NCBI GenBank assembly: GCA_048270225.1
Contig: JBLWTG010000003.1
Span: forward strand, 248,001 to 312,000
Reading direction: 5' to 3'
Origin: Allopusillimonas sp048270225
Lineage (GTDB): Bacteria > Pseudomonadota > Gammaproteobacteria > Burkholderiales > Burkholderiaceae_B
Length of the DNA: 64,000 nt
In this document: positions 42,686-52,343 of the stretch, piece after piece
Position numbering within the stretch: the first letter of the stretch is position 1
Layout: every line of letters starts with the position of its first letter
The notes under the pieces: model-generated
Databases searched by the model: none
What the model was told of the DNA's origin: nothing
The model's input: only the letters and a program-made list of their open reading frames with translations
Program-made: the position numbers and the translations under genes

Positions 42686-43408
42686 ATGGAGGATGTGCGC
42701 GCGTTGTTGTTTGATGTGTTTGGCACAGTCGTCGATTGGCGCGGCGGCATCGCCAGTCAGTCGGCGGCATTTCTGGCCAGGCATGGCGTCGGAACGCTTG
42801 AGCCTGCCGAATTTGCAGATGCCTGGCGCAGGCTGTATCAGCCGGCGATGCAGGAGGTGCGTAGCGGCAAGCGTCCCTTTGTCCGGCTGGATGTATTGCA
42901 TCGCGAGAATCTGGAGGCGGCGCTGACTGAGGCAGGCATTGACCCTGCAGGCATTGATGCTGCTGAACTCGATGAACTGAACCTGGCCTGGCATCGCCTG
43001 GATCCCTGGCCGGATGCCCTGCCTGGACTGGCGCGTCTCAAGAAAAAACACATCATCGCGCCGCTCTCCAATGGAAACATCATTCTGATGCTCGATATGG
43101 CAAAGCGCGCCGGCATTCCATGGGACGCCATCCTCGGCGCCGAGGTGGTGCAGTCATACAAGCCTGCACCGCAAACCTATCTCCGTACCGTGGAGCTGCT
43201 GGGCATGCGGCCGGAGCAGGTATGTCTTGTGGCCGCGCATAATAACGACCTTGCTGCGGCGCGGGCTTGCGGATTGCGCACGGCATTTGTGCTGCGGCCC
43301 ACGGAGCATGGGCCGGACCAGGTCAGCGATCTACGCGCGGAGCAGGACTGGGACGTGGTGGTCAATGATTTCGGGGCGCTGGCGCAGGCGTTTGGAGCAT
43401 CACAATGA
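42686..43408 (+). CDS. Haloacid dehalogenase-type HAD hydrolase (type II)
   Basis: 240 residues from the ATG with AAGGAG upstream. The nucleophile is D10 in LLFDVFGTVVDWRGG; motif II is PLSNGNI, the motif III lysine is SYKPAPQTY, and motif IV is LVAAHNNDLAAAR, which has N-D where many dehalogenases have H-x-x-D. This is the L-2-haloacid dehalogenase subgroup, but many members act on other organic acids. It is coupled to the next gene by ATGA, so it belongs to a three-hydrolase operon. Confidence 0.9.
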   Translation: MEDVRALLFDVFGTVVDWRGGIASQSAAFLARHGVGTLEPAEFADAWRRLYQPAMQEVRSGKRPFVRLDVLHRENLEAALTEAGIDPAGIDAAELDELNLAWHRLDPWPDALPGLARLKKKHIIAPLSNGNIILMLDMAKRAGIPWDAILGAEVVQSYKPAPQTYLRTVELLGMRPEQVCLVAAHNNDLAAARACGLRTAFVLRPTEHGPDQVSDLRAEQDWDVVVNDFGALAQAFGASQ

Positions 43409-44367
43409 ACTCAACGACAACTCCCTTGCGCCCGTTTGTTTTACCCTGTCCGGACTTGTCGGCCGAAAGACAAGGCAATACCGATACACATGGCGTTTGG
43501 CATTTCGAGTCCGGGGAGCCGGGAAGGCGCGTCATGCTCAGTGCGCTGGTACACGGCAATGAACTATGCGGTGCCTGGGCGCTCAAGACTTTTCTCGCCA
43601 GCGGACTGCGTCCGCGCCGAGGCGCGCTGACACTGGCTTTTTGCAATCTGGCAGCGTTCGATTGCTTCGATCCGGACAATTATCTGCCCTCGCGATTCGT
43701 GGATGAAGACTTCAATCGCGTCTGGAGTGCGGACAAGCTGGCCGACGCCAACAGTTGCGAGCGGCGTCGCGCCGTCGAGATTCTGCCCTGGCTGGAGCAG
43801 GCGGACTGGCTGATGGATTTCCATTCGATGACGACGTCGGATGTGCCGCTGCAGTTAACAGGCATGCAGCAGCGCAATATTGATCTTGCGCTCAGGCTGG
43901 GCAATCCCGCCAATATCATTGCCGATGCAGGACATGCGGCGGGCGTGCGCATGCGGGACTATGGGCGCCAGGGCGAGCCTGGCGACAATGGCACCCGTGC
44001 CCTGCTGATCGAGTGCGGTTTTCACGGGGCGAATGAGGCGCGCGATGTTGCCATCGACCAGATGGCCAGGTTTCTTGTTGAGGCGGGTACCTTTGATCGA
44101 GAGGATATGCCATCTGGCTGGTTTGCCGATGACGCGCCGCGCCAGCAGGCGATGCGGGTGACCGAGGCGATATCGACGCCGAGCGGGAAATTTCGTTTTG
44201 CGCAGGCGTGGGAGGGTCTGGAGCGACTGGATGCGGGCACGCTCATTGGCTGGGAAGACTGCGAGCCGGTACTGGCGCCTTACGATAACTGCGTGCTTAT
44301 CATGCCTTCGATTGCCAACGTGCGCCCCGGCGTCACCGTGGTGAGACTGGCGCAAGTCATTGCCTGA
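43405..44367 (+). CDS. Succinylglutamate desuccinylase/aspartoacylase-family amidohydrolase
   Basis: 320 residues. Zinc ligands are H50 and E53 (ALVHGNELCGAW) and H140 (WLMDFHSMTTSD); a catalytic glutamate lies in LLIECGFHG. Family members cleave N-acyl amino acids or related amides. The core ends near residue 230 and is followed by a small C-terminal beta domain. It overlaps the HAD gene and is followed within 22 bp by an M20 peptidase, pointing to a stepwise degradation pathway for an N-acylated or amide compound. Confidence 0.88.
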   Translation: MNSTTTPLRPFVLPCPDLSAERQGNTDTHGVWHFESGEPGRRVMLSALVHGNELCGAWALKTFLASGLRPRRGALTLAFCNLAAFDCFDPDNYLPSRFVDEDFNRVWSADKLADANSCERRRAVEILPWLEQADWLMDFHSMTTSDVPLQLTGMQQRNIDLALRLGNPANIIADAGHAAGVRMRDYGRQGEPGDNGTRALLIECGFHGANEARDVAIDQMARFLVEAGTFDREDMPSGWFADDAPRQQAMRVTEAISTPSGKFRFAQAWEGLERLDAGTLIGWEDCEPVLAPYDNCVLIMPSIANVRPGVTVVRLAQVIA

Positions 44368-44389
44368 ACCTTTACTCTACGAGCACACC

Positions 44390-45520
44390 ATGACCCATGC
44401 ACGCAATACCGAGCAGCTTGTTTCAGGCATCCAGGAATGGATACGGTGCGAATCGCCCACCAGTTCGCCCGCGGGTGTTGCCGCCATGGCGGGCCTGGTG
44501 CAGGAGCAGGCTCGGGCCGCCGGCCTGCGCGTGACGCTGACATCGCTGGGCGACACGGTGGGGCCGCTGGTTTGCGCAAGCAACCGCGCAACAGGGGATG
44601 ACCGTCCTGGCATTCTGATTCTCGGGCACCTGGATACGGTGCACCCTGTCGGTACGCTGCAGGAAAACCCCTGCCGTATAGAGGGCGACCGCCTGTACGG
44701 GCCGGGTACTTACGACATGAAGGCTGGCATCTACCTTGCGCTGGCGGCCTTGATGGATCTGGCCGAGCCCGGCGCCACGCCCTTGCCGGTAGATTTCCTG
44801 ATGGTGCCGGATGAAGAAACCGGCAGTCACGCTTCGCGGGCATCGATCGAGCAGTACGCCGCTCGCGCCAGGTATGGCCTGGTTTGTGAGCCAGCCCGAC
44901 CCAACGGGGGCAGGTGCGTGACCGCGCGCAAGGGAACAGGCATGCTGCGTCTGAACGTCAAGGGCAGGCCGGCGCACGCTGGCATGCAGCATGAAAAAGG
45001 CCGCAGCGCCATACGCGAGATGGCGCACCAGGTGCTGGCGCTGGAAGGAATGACAGACTATGAACGCGGTGTGACAGTCAGCGTGGGAACGATTTCTGGC
45101 GGCACCGTGACCAATACGGTGCCGGCGCAGTGCGGTTGCGTGGTGGATTTTCGCGTGCCCGATATGGAGGCGGCGCAAGCCGTGTTGAGCCGCATGCGCG
45201 GCTTGAGCGCGGTGGGTCCGGATGTGGAGCTGGACATTGACGCACAGCTGAATCGTCCGCCCATGGTCAAAACGGAGGCGTCGATGGCATTGCTTCGGAT
45301 GGCGCAGGCCTGTGCCGGCAAGGCCGGTTTTGTACTGGAGGACGCGCCGATGACGGGCGGCGGCAGCGATGCCAACTTTACGTCGGCGCTGGGTGTTCCC
45401 ACGCTCGATGGGCTGGGCGCCGACGGGGATGGCGCCCATACCCTGCATGAGCACGTTCTGATCTCGACCCTGGCGATGCGTCAGGCGTTCTGGGCGACGC
45501 TATTGCGTGAGCTGGTCTGA
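44390..45520 (+). CDS. M20-family metallopeptidase (glutamate carboxypeptidase-like)
   Basis: 376 residues from MTHARNTEQLV; a TTG at 44360 is in frame but unlikely. Zinc ligands and catalytic residues: LGHLDTVH (His, Asp), GTYDMKAG (bridging Asp), PDEETGS (general base and ligand Glu) and TLHEHV near the C-terminus. A dimerisation domain lies in the middle (AHAGMQHEKGRSAIREMA). The best match in mind is the CPG2 group, which removes C-terminal glutamate. Last gene of the operon; a strong terminator follows. Confidence 0.9.
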   Translation: MTHARNTEQLVSGIQEWIRCESPTSSPAGVAAMAGLVQEQARAAGLRVTLTSLGDTVGPLVCASNRATGDDRPGILILGHLDTVHPVGTLQENPCRIEGDRLYGPGTYDMKAGIYLALAALMDLAEPGATPLPVDFLMVPDEETGSHASRASIEQYAARARYGLVCEPARPNGGRCVTARKGTGMLRLNVKGRPAHAGMQHEKGRSAIREMAHQVLALEGMTDYERGVTVSVGTISGGTVTNTVPAQCGCVVDFRVPDMEAAQAVLSRMRGLSAVGPDVELDIDAQLNRPPMVKTEASMALLRMAQACAGKAGFVLEDAPMTGGGSDANFTSALGVPTLDGLGADGDGAHTLHEHVLISTLAMRQAFWATLLRELV

Positions 45521-45549
45521 ACTCGCCGATAAATGCGGGGCCGGCAGAC

Positions 45550-45574
45550 CCCGCGTCTATCACGCGGGTTTTTT
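45550..45574 (+). terminator. Terminator of the three-hydrolase operon
   Basis: CCCGCGT-CTATC-ACGCGGG followed by six T. It overlaps the last codons of the convergent potassium-channel gene. Confidence 0.93.
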
Positions 45575-46768
45575 GTCGACAGGGCCGGCAAACAGCATAT
45601 TTTCGATCATGGCGTTGTCGATGCTTTGCCCGGTAACCATGCGGGAGAGGATGTCCGCGCCCAACGACTGCAGCGAGAAGACGATATCAGGGTTGACCTG
45701 TTTGATTTTCTTGATGTGCATGGAGGTGTTGGCGAGTGCTACGGTGCGGGTATCTTTACCGCATACCTCTTTGGCGGCCAGGACGATGAACGCGTTTTCG
45801 GAATCATCGCTGCGCAGCGCCAGGACATAGCGCGCCTGCGCGACGCCGGCTTCTTTCAGGACATCCGAGTCGGTAGCATCGCCGACAAGGATGTCGGCGT
45901 CTTCGGGGTAGTCATGGAGCGTGTCCGGCGGGACGATAACCGTTACCTCGTTGCCTTGTTCATGCAGCGTGCGATAGACGTTCTGTGCCAGCGGCGTGAT
46001 GCCGACGATGATGATGTGATCTTTTCTCATGGGTTTCTTCAGTTTTCCTTTGACCAGGCGCTGGATTCTTCCGCCGATGATAGGGCCTGCAATGGCGCTG
46101 ATCGACGTGGCAAAGACGGTAATGCCCAGTATGATGACCGAGGCAGTGAACAGGCGGGACGGTATGGTCTGCGGCGTGATGTCTCCATAACCGACGGTCG
46201 ACATCGACACTATGGAAAAATAAAACGCGGTGGCGATGTCCGTGATGTGCGGGTTGAATTCGTTGCCGAGATACAGCGAGCCGAGCACGGCGTAGATCAG
46301 CAACGAGGTGATGCCCAGTGTGGCGAACAGGCTGCCGGCAGCCACGCTGGAGCGGTCGAAACGGCGCCAGTAAAGCAGCAGCATCACAATCAGCAGGATG
46401 GTATAGCTGACGAGCCCGGCGTAGGTATGGGAGCGAAGCAGAAAGTACAGGCCGCTGCATACGAGCAGCACCAAGGCCGCAGCCCAGGCGATGCGTGCGC
46501 GAAATATCAGCCCCACGGCCATCAGTGCCAGCCCGGCGCCCAGGACCAGGCGCGACATGGCCAGCAATCCGAACGAATCCAGGAAAGCATGTATGACGGT
46601 GCCGTCCAGCCAGCCGGTCCAGGGCAACTGATTCAGCGAATGGAAGGCCTGAACGCCGGGCAGCAGGAGCGCGACGGCATTGATGCTCACCAGCACGGCA
46701 AGCAGCCAGTGTAGAGGCAGGCGCTCGTGCCAGAGTTTGATTTTGTTACGGAGCTGTCTTGTATTCAT
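45560..46768 (-). CDS. Kch-like potassium channel with RCK (TrkA-N) domain
   Basis: 402 residues; E. coli Kch is 417. Six membrane segments, a pore loop with selectivity filter STVGYGDITP, then a Rossmann RCK domain (HIIIVGITPLAQNVYRTLHE) ending with VVFSLQ-type contacts (DIVFSLQSLGADILSRMV). The filter is canonical for K+. In E. coli the role of Kch in membrane-potential control is still debated. The usual dinucleotide site GxGxxG is altered to GITPLA, so ligand binding may differ. Confidence 0.92.
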   Translation of the reverse strand: MNTRQLRNKIKLWHERLPLHWLLAVLVSINAVALLLPGVQAFHSLNQLPWTGWLDGTVIHAFLDSFGLLAMSRLVLGAGLALMAVGLIFRARIAWAAALVLLVCSGLYFLLRSHTYAGLVSYTILLIVMLLLYWRRFDRSSVAAGSLFATLGITSLLIYAVLGSLYLGNEFNPHITDIATAFYFSIVSMSTVGYGDITPQTIPSRLFTASVIILGITVFATSISAIAGPIIGGRIQRLVKGKLKKPMRKDHIIIVGITPLAQNVYRTLHEQGNEVTVIVPPDTLHDYPEDADILVGDATDSDVLKEAGVAQARYVLALRSDDSENAFIVLAAKEVCGKDTRTVALANTSMHIKKIKQVNPDIVFSLQSLGADILSRMVTGQSIDNAMIENMLFAGPVDKKPA

Positions 46769-46956
46769 TGAGTGTCATGCCAAGTATGCATTCATTCTAT
46801 TTTACTTGTGGCGTGGGCGCGTATTGAAAGGCAGCGGCCTCGTATGGCTGCGTGTCATGTGTCTGAGCGAATAACACTCATAATAAAACGGGCATCGCAG
46901 TCGCGGTAGACGACGGTTATCATCGGCCACATAGACAAATTTTATGGGTCCGCCTG

Positions 46957-48324
46957 ATGACTGACACCAACCAAACGCTCTGGATCAAGAATCCGCTTGG
47001 CTGTTCGGACGCCGATGCGGCGGGGGGCGTTGTGGTGGCGGGCTCTCGCATTGTGGAAAAAGTACCGGCGGGCGGGCGGCCCAGCAAGCCGGCGGACAGC
47101 ATCTTTGACGCCTCGCGGCATGTGCTGCTGCCGGGGCTGGTCAACACACATCATCATTTTTACCAGACGCTGACGCGCGCCTACTCCCCGGCGCTGAACA
47201 AGGCGCTTTTTCCCTGGCTGACCACGCTCTACGATGTGTGGGCCGGCCTTGATGACGAACAAATGGCGGTTGCCAGCGAGTTGGCCATGGTGGAGCTGCT
47301 GATGTCGGGCTGTACGACAGTGGCGGACCATCATTATGTTTTCTCGGGCGCCCTGCGCCATGCCATCGATTGCCAGGCAGAGCTGGCCGGGAAACTGGGG
47401 GTGCGCGCCGCGCTGACACGCGGCTCGATGAGCGTAGGGCGGGAGCAGGGCGGCTTGCCGCCCCAGTCGGTGGTGCAGGACGAGCAAACCATCCTCGATG
47501 ACAGCGAGCGGCTGATCGATCGCTATCATCAGTCGCAGGAGGGCGCCATGGTGACGGTGGCGCTTGCGCCCTGTTCGCCATTTTCGGTGAGCCGCGAGCT
47601 GATGCGTGAAAGCGCCCGGCTGGCGGAAAGAAGGGGTGTCAGGCTGCACACCCACCTAGCCGAAACGGAAGATGAAACAGCCTATTGCCAGAAGCTGTTC
47701 GGCATGCGGCCGCTGGATTATCTTGAAGACAGCGGTTGGCTGACGGCTAGTACCTGGCTTGCGCACGGTATTCATTTCAACGATGACGAGGTTGCCCGCC
47801 TGGGCCGTGCGGGGACAGGTATTGCACATTGTCCCTCGTCCAATATGGTGCTGGGCAGCGGCCTGTGCCGCACGATTGAGTTGGAGGCTGCGGGTGCGCC
47901 CGTGGGCCTGGCCGTGGATGGCTCCGCGTCCAATGACCATTCCAATCTGGCGCAGGAGATGCGCCAGGCGATGCTGCTCGGGCGCTTGCGTTACTCGCCG
48001 GGCCAGATCACGCATGATGCGGTGATTCGCTGGGCGACGCAGGGTTCGGCCCGTTGCCTTGGGCGCCATGACATCGGCGGGCTGGCGCCGGGTCAGCAGG
48101 CCGATCTGGCGCTCTTCAGGCTTGATGAGTTGCGTTTTTCGGGCGCTGAGAATCCCGTGGCGGCGCTGCTGCTGTGCGGCGCTCATCGCGCTGACCATGT
48201 CATGGTTGCCGGCCAGTGGCGGCTCACAGACGGCGCCCCTTGCGGCGTGGACATTGAACAACTGATGGCGCGGCACGACCGTGCGGCACGAAGATTGAGG
48301 AACCGGATTCCGGCGCAGACGTAG
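46957..48324 (+). CDS. 8-oxoguanine deaminase (amidohydrolase superfamily)
   Basis: 455 residues. Metal ligands HxH in LVNTHHHFYQTLTRA (H65/H67), a histidine in HTHLAETEDE, one in AHGIHFNDDE and the catalytic aspartate in AVDGSASNDHSN. The NTHHHFYQTLTRA and WLTTLYDVWAGL segments match bacterial 8-oxoguanine deaminases, which make uric acid from 8-oxoguanine. The neighbouring NCS2 purine permease supports a purine substrate. The 188-bp leader may contain RNA structure (see findings). Related triazine or cytosine deaminases are less likely. Confidence 0.85.
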   Translation: MTDTNQTLWIKNPLGCSDADAAGGVVVAGSRIVEKVPAGGRPSKPADSIFDASRHVLLPGLVNTHHHFYQTLTRAYSPALNKALFPWLTTLYDVWAGLDDEQMAVASELAMVELLMSGCTTVADHHYVFSGALRHAIDCQAELAGKLGVRAALTRGSMSVGREQGGLPPQSVVQDEQTILDDSERLIDRYHQSQEGAMVTVALAPCSPFSVSRELMRESARLAERRGVRLHTHLAETEDETAYCQKLFGMRPLDYLEDSGWLTASTWLAHGIHFNDDEVARLGRAGTGIAHCPSSNMVLGSGLCRTIELEAAGAPVGLAVDGSASNDHSNLAQEMRQAMLLGRLRYSPGQITHDAVIRWATQGSARCLGRHDIGGLAPGQQADLALFRLDELRFSGAENPVAALLLCGAHRADHVMVAGQWRLTDGAPCGVDIEQLMARHDRAARRLRNRIPAQT

Positions 48325-48394
48325 CGGCCCGGAACTGCGCAGTAAACCCACACCGGTAAAAATCGGGATAACGGGAATAACAAGGAGACATGCT

Positions 48395-49909
48395 TTGAAT
48401 ACCAACGTCACGCCTACCTCGATGGATAAGCGCCCGGAGGATGAGAATCTGGGTGTGGGCGCCAATATTGCCTATGGCTTCCAGCATGTGCTGACCATGT
48501 ATGGGGGGATTATCGCTGTTCCCCTGATCATCGGCGAGGCAGCCGGACTGCCGGCCTCTGATATCGGCCTGCTCATCACGGCCTGCCTGTTCATGGGCGG
48601 ACTGGCAACGCTGCTGCAGACGTTGGGGCTGCCGTTTTTTGGATGCCGGCTGCCGCTGGTGCAAGGGGTGTCTTTCTCCGGCGTGGCGACCATGATCGCC
48701 ATCGTCAATACGGGGGGCGGGCTGCCTGCCATTTTCGGCGCCGTCATGGCGGCCTCGCTGCTGGGGTTGCTGATCACGCCGGTGTTCTCCAAGGTGATCC
48801 GCTTTTTTCCCCCGTTGGTAACCGGCTCGGTGATCACGACCATAGGCCTGACGCTGATGCCTGTGGCCGCCCACTGGGCCATGGGCGGCAATAAGCAGTC
48901 GCCGGACTTCGGCAGTGTCGCCAATATCGGCCTGGCGGCCATTACGCTAGCCATTGTGCTGCTGCTCAGCAAGCTGGGCAATGCCACGATTTCACGCCTG
49001 TCCATCCTGCTGGCCATTATCATCGGCACCATCATCGCCGCATTCACCGGCGTTGCCGATTTTTCGCAAGTGGGGCAGGGGCCGACGTTTGCACTGCCGT
49101 CGCCGTTTTATTTCGGGTTGCCTACGTTCCAAGCAGCGGCCATCGTATCCATGTGCATCGTGATCATCGTGACGCTGGTGGAGACCTCGGCCGATATTCT
49201 GGCCGTGGGGGATATTATCGAAACCGATGTCGACAGCAAACGCCTGGGCAACGGGCTGCGCGCGGACATGCTGTCAAGCCTGATCGCACCTGTGTTCGGT
49301 TCGTTCACGCAAAGCGCATTCGCACAGAATGTGGGCCTGGTTGCCGTCACAGGCGTCAAGAGCCGCTATGTGGTGGCTTTTGGCGGGCTGATCCTGATCG
49401 CCCTGGGCCTGCTTCCGGTCATGGGCCGTCTTGTGGCCTGCGTACCTACTGCCGTGCTGGGTGGCGCCGGCATGGTGCTGTTCGGCACGGTTGCTGCCAG
49501 CGGCATACGCACGCTGGCCAAGGCCAATTACAGCAACAACATGAATCTGATCATTGTTGCGACCTCGATCAGTGCAGGGATGATTCCCATTGTCGCGCCT
49601 TCGTTCTACGACCAGTTCCCCACCTGGTTCGCCACTATTTTCCATTCGGGCATCAGCTCGGCCGCTGTGGTTGCCATTGTCCTGAATCTGCTGTTCAACC
49701 ACATGTCCGCAGGCAACTCTGATCAGCAATCGGTGTTTGCCGCTGGCACGGAACGCATTCTGCGCGAGTCGGATATTGCCTGCCTGAATGAAGGCGACAG
49801 GGTGGTGGACGGCAAGCTTTACGATGCGGACGGCAGAGAGGTGCCTGTCATTCCCAACGGGCACACGATGCCTAAAACCAGTCACCAGGGCGCCATGGGT
49901 ACCGCGTGA
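48395..49909 (+). CDS. NCS2-family purine (xanthine/uric acid) permease
   Basis: 504 residues, about 14 membrane segments. Signatures: GFQHVLTMYGGIIAVPLIIG, the QGVSFSG loop, and the ETSADILAVGDI motif typical of xanthine/urate carriers (NAT family). Start codon TTG at 48395 with AAGGAG seven bases upstream; the ATG at 48390 is out of frame. It lies 70 bp after the deaminase and probably in one transcript, importing 8-oxopurines, xanthine or urate. The C-terminal soluble tail (~45 residues) is acidic. Confidence 0.9.
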   Translation: MNTNVTPTSMDKRPEDENLGVGANIAYGFQHVLTMYGGIIAVPLIIGEAAGLPASDIGLLITACLFMGGLATLLQTLGLPFFGCRLPLVQGVSFSGVATMIAIVNTGGGLPAIFGAVMAASLLGLLITPVFSKVIRFFPPLVTGSVITTIGLTLMPVAAHWAMGGNKQSPDFGSVANIGLAAITLAIVLLLSKLGNATISRLSILLAIIIGTIIAAFTGVADFSQVGQGPTFALPSPFYFGLPTFQAAAIVSMCIVIIVTLVETSADILAVGDIIETDVDSKRLGNGLRADMLSSLIAPVFGSFTQSAFAQNVGLVAVTGVKSRYVVAFGGLILIALGLLPVMGRLVACVPTAVLGGAGMVLFGTVAASGIRTLAKANYSNNMNLIIVATSISAGMIPIVAPSFYDQFPTWFATIFHSGISSAAVVAIVLNLLFNHMSAGNSDQQSVFAAGTERILRESDIACLNEGDRVVDGKLYDADGREVPVIPNGHTMPKTSHQGAMGTA

Positions 49910-49993
49910 TGGCCTGCCGCTGAGGCATCGCCCGAGATGAGGGGGCGGAGTATGATGCTGATGGATTACACAAGCATTAATGCAAGGTAAACC

Positions 49994-50872
49994 ATGCCGC
50001 TGAATAATACTTCGCCCGCTACACTCCACATAGGTTTTATCGGTGCAGGCCGTCTGGGACAGGCGCTGGCCTGGGCGCTTGCCGCGCACGGTTGCGTGCT
50101 GCACGCAGTTGCCAGCCGCAGCGCGCAGAGCGCAGAAGCATTTGCCGCGCCTTTGCCTGGATGCAAGGTCGTTTCGCCGCAGCAGGTGGCCGATGAGTGT
50201 GACCTGGTCTTCGTGACCACGCCGGACAGCACGATCAAGACTACCGTCGATGCCTTGCGCTGGCATGCAGGCATGGGCGTCGTGCACTGTAGTGGCGCTA
50301 CCGAGATCAGCGCCCTGGATAAGGCGGCGCGAGATGGGGCGCAGACAGGCGGCTTTCACCCTATGCAGACTTTTGGCGATCCGCAGGCTGCTGCCAGATC
50401 TTTGCCGGGCTGTGTCATCACCGTAGAAGCGCAGGATGAATTGCAGCAGCTATTGAGCAGCCTGGCCGACCGGCTGGGCTGCTCAGTGAACGCCTTGCCG
50501 CCAGGCATGCGCGGCCGCTACCACGCGGCCGGGGCTTACGGCTCGCAGTTCGCCAATGTGCTGCTGGCCGAAGCTGTTCGCATCTGGCAGTCATGGGGCG
50601 CAAGCGAGGAGGACGCCCTGCGTGCCTTGCTGCCTTTGCTCAAGGGCACGATTGTGTCCATTGAGAGTATCGGGTTGGCCAAGGGGATGCCGGGGCCGGT
50701 GTCGCGCGGCGATACCAGCACGGTGGCGGGCCATGTGAAGGCCCTATCCGGTGTGGATGCAGAGGTGGCGTCGCTATATCGCGAGCTGTGCCGGCGCAGT
50801 GTTCCGCTGGCGCAGCGTGCGGGTCGCATCCAAGCCGATACGGCGGCCGATATCCTGCGTACGCTGGCATAG
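49994..50872 (+). CDS. DUF2520-type Rossmann oxidoreductase-like protein
   Basis: 292 residues. An NAD(P)-binding fold with HIGFIGAGRLGQALAWALAA, a second motif LVFVTTPDSTI, then SGATEISALD and GFHPMQTFGDP, and a helical C-terminal DUF2520 domain (RYHAAGAYGSQFANVLLAEA). This family looks like ketopantoate reductase or pyrroline carboxylate reductase but has no assigned reaction that I know. The GFHPMQTF motif is its hallmark. It is probably transcribed alone. Confidence 0.85.
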   Translation: MPLNNTSPATLHIGFIGAGRLGQALAWALAAHGCVLHAVASRSAQSAEAFAAPLPGCKVVSPQQVADECDLVFVTTPDSTIKTTVDALRWHAGMGVVHCSGATEISALDKAARDGAQTGGFHPMQTFGDPQAAARSLPGCVITVEAQDELQQLLSSLADRLGCSVNALPPGMRGRYHAAGAYGSQFANVLLAEAVRIWQSWGASEEDALRALLPLLKGTIVSIESIGLAKGMPGPVSRGDTSTVAGHVKALSGVDAEVASLYRELCRRSVPLAQRAGRIQADTAADILRTLA

Positions 50873-50908
50873 CGTTGGCGTGCCGCGTGTGCGACGCGCA
50901 CGCCGTAT

Positions 50909-52234
50909 TCAGGATGTTTCTTCGTCTTTGTAGCCGTAGGCTTCAAGCTTGTTGTAGAGCGTCTTGGTGCTGATGCCCAGCACTTGCGCAGCGTGAGTCT
51001 TGACGCCGCCGCTTTGCCTGAGTGTTTCGAGAATGATCTGGCGGTTGGCGTCGGCCAGCGACATGCCGACAGGTACCGCGATTTCCGCGCCCGATGGTGG
51101 CGCCAGCACCATTTCGAAGGGGTGCTGGCCGGCGCATAAGTCGTTGTCGGCCAGAATGTAGTTGCGGTAGACGTAGTTCCTGAGCTCGCGGATGTTGCCG
51201 GGCCAGGAATGCCTGCGCAGCGTATCGACGATCTCCGGCGCAAAGCGTTTGGCCGTGCCGTTGCTGGTATTCAGTTCATCCAGGAAGTGGCGGGCCAGCA
51301 GCACGACGTCGTCATCGCGGTCGCGCAGCGGCGGCAGCTCCAGGGGGAATACGCTCAGTCTGTGATACAGGTCTTCCCGCAGCAAGCCGTTGGCCACGGC
51401 GTGCTCGGGGTTGCGGTTGGTGGCGGCGACGATACGCACATCGGCCTTGACCTCCTGGTGCCCGCCGACAGGCGTGAAGTAGCCCGACTCAAGCACCCGC
51501 AAGAGGCGCACCTGAAGCTCTGCTGGCATTTCGGTGATTTCGTCCAGGAATAGTGTGCCTGTCTGCGCGCGGTCGAAATATCCTTGATGCTCGTGGTCGG
51601 CGCCGGTAAAGCTGCCTTTTTCATGGCCGAAGAGTTCGCTTTCGATCAGGTTGGGCGAGATGGCGCCGCAGTTGACGGGTACGAACGGACAGGCAAAGCG
51701 CGGCCCTGCCAGGTGAATGGCTTCGGCGGCGATTTCCTTGCCGGTTCCGCTTTCACCCACCAGCAGCACGGTGGCCATGGTCGGCGCTACTTTTTCTATA
51801 TGCGAGCGCAGCAGCTGGAGCGCGCGCGATTCGCCCTTCAGTTTGGCAAAGCAGTTATCAGCGCGCAGGGTCTGGTGTGCTGGCGGATACTTGACGCTGG
51901 ACAATACGCTGCGAAGACGGCGCAGGCTGATGGGCTTGCGCAGGAAGTCTGCCGCGCCGACACGCAGGGCCGAGACGGCGGAATCCACAGTGGGGTGGCC
52001 GGTCATGAAGACAACCTGTGCGCCCTGCAGCGCCATGTCGTCCCAGAACTGCACGCCGTCTCCGTCTGGCAGGCTGACGTCCAGCAGCACGACATCGGGT
52101 GCGAGATGCCGGATTTCGTCCCGCGCCCGGGCAATAGAGTTGGCCGTGGCTACGGTATAGCCTTCATCGTTGGCGATATCGGCGATCAACTCGCAGATCG
52201 CCGGCATGTCGTCGACTACAAGCAAGTGTGGCAT
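50909..52234 (-). CDS. NtrC-family sigma-54-dependent response regulator
   Basis: 441 residues from MPHLLVVDDMPA; a longer frame to 52570 has no supporting signal. Receiver with D8/D9 and phosphoacceptor D52 (VVLLDVSLPDGDG), AAA+ domain with Walker A GESGTGKE, Walker B GTLFLDEITEM and the sigma-54 contact loop GSFTGA (consensus GAFTGA, Ser for Ala), then a Fis-type HTH (GVKTHAAQVLGISTKTLYNK). No histidine kinase gene is adjacent. A Crp/Fnr regulator follows in the same orientation upstream (109-bp gap). Confidence 0.93.
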   Translation of the reverse strand: MPHLLVVDDMPAICELIADIANDEGYTVATANSIARARDEIRHLAPDVVLLDVSLPDGDGVQFWDDMALQGAQVVFMTGHPTVDSAVSALRVGAADFLRKPISLRRLRSVLSSVKYPPAHQTLRADNCFAKLKGESRALQLLRSHIEKVAPTMATVLLVGESGTGKEIAAEAIHLAGPRFACPFVPVNCGAISPNLIESELFGHEKGSFTGADHEHQGYFDRAQTGTLFLDEITEMPAELQVRLLRVLESGYFTPVGGHQEVKADVRIVAATNRNPEHAVANGLLREDLYHRLSVFPLELPPLRDRDDDVVLLARHFLDELNTSNGTAKRFAPEIVDTLRRHSWPGNIRELRNYVYRNYILADNDLCAGQHPFEMVLAPPSGAEIAVPVGMSLADANRQIILETLRQSGGVKTHAAQVLGISTKTLYNKLEAYGYKDEETS

Positions 52235-52343
52235 AGCGCAATGATAAGGTGGGTGGCCGGTGCCAATTGTTAGGGCGATATGCTTATTGAAACAGAATTT
52301 GTTGAAAGGGAGCGGCGGGCGCGGCTGACGGTGTCGTGTGGCG

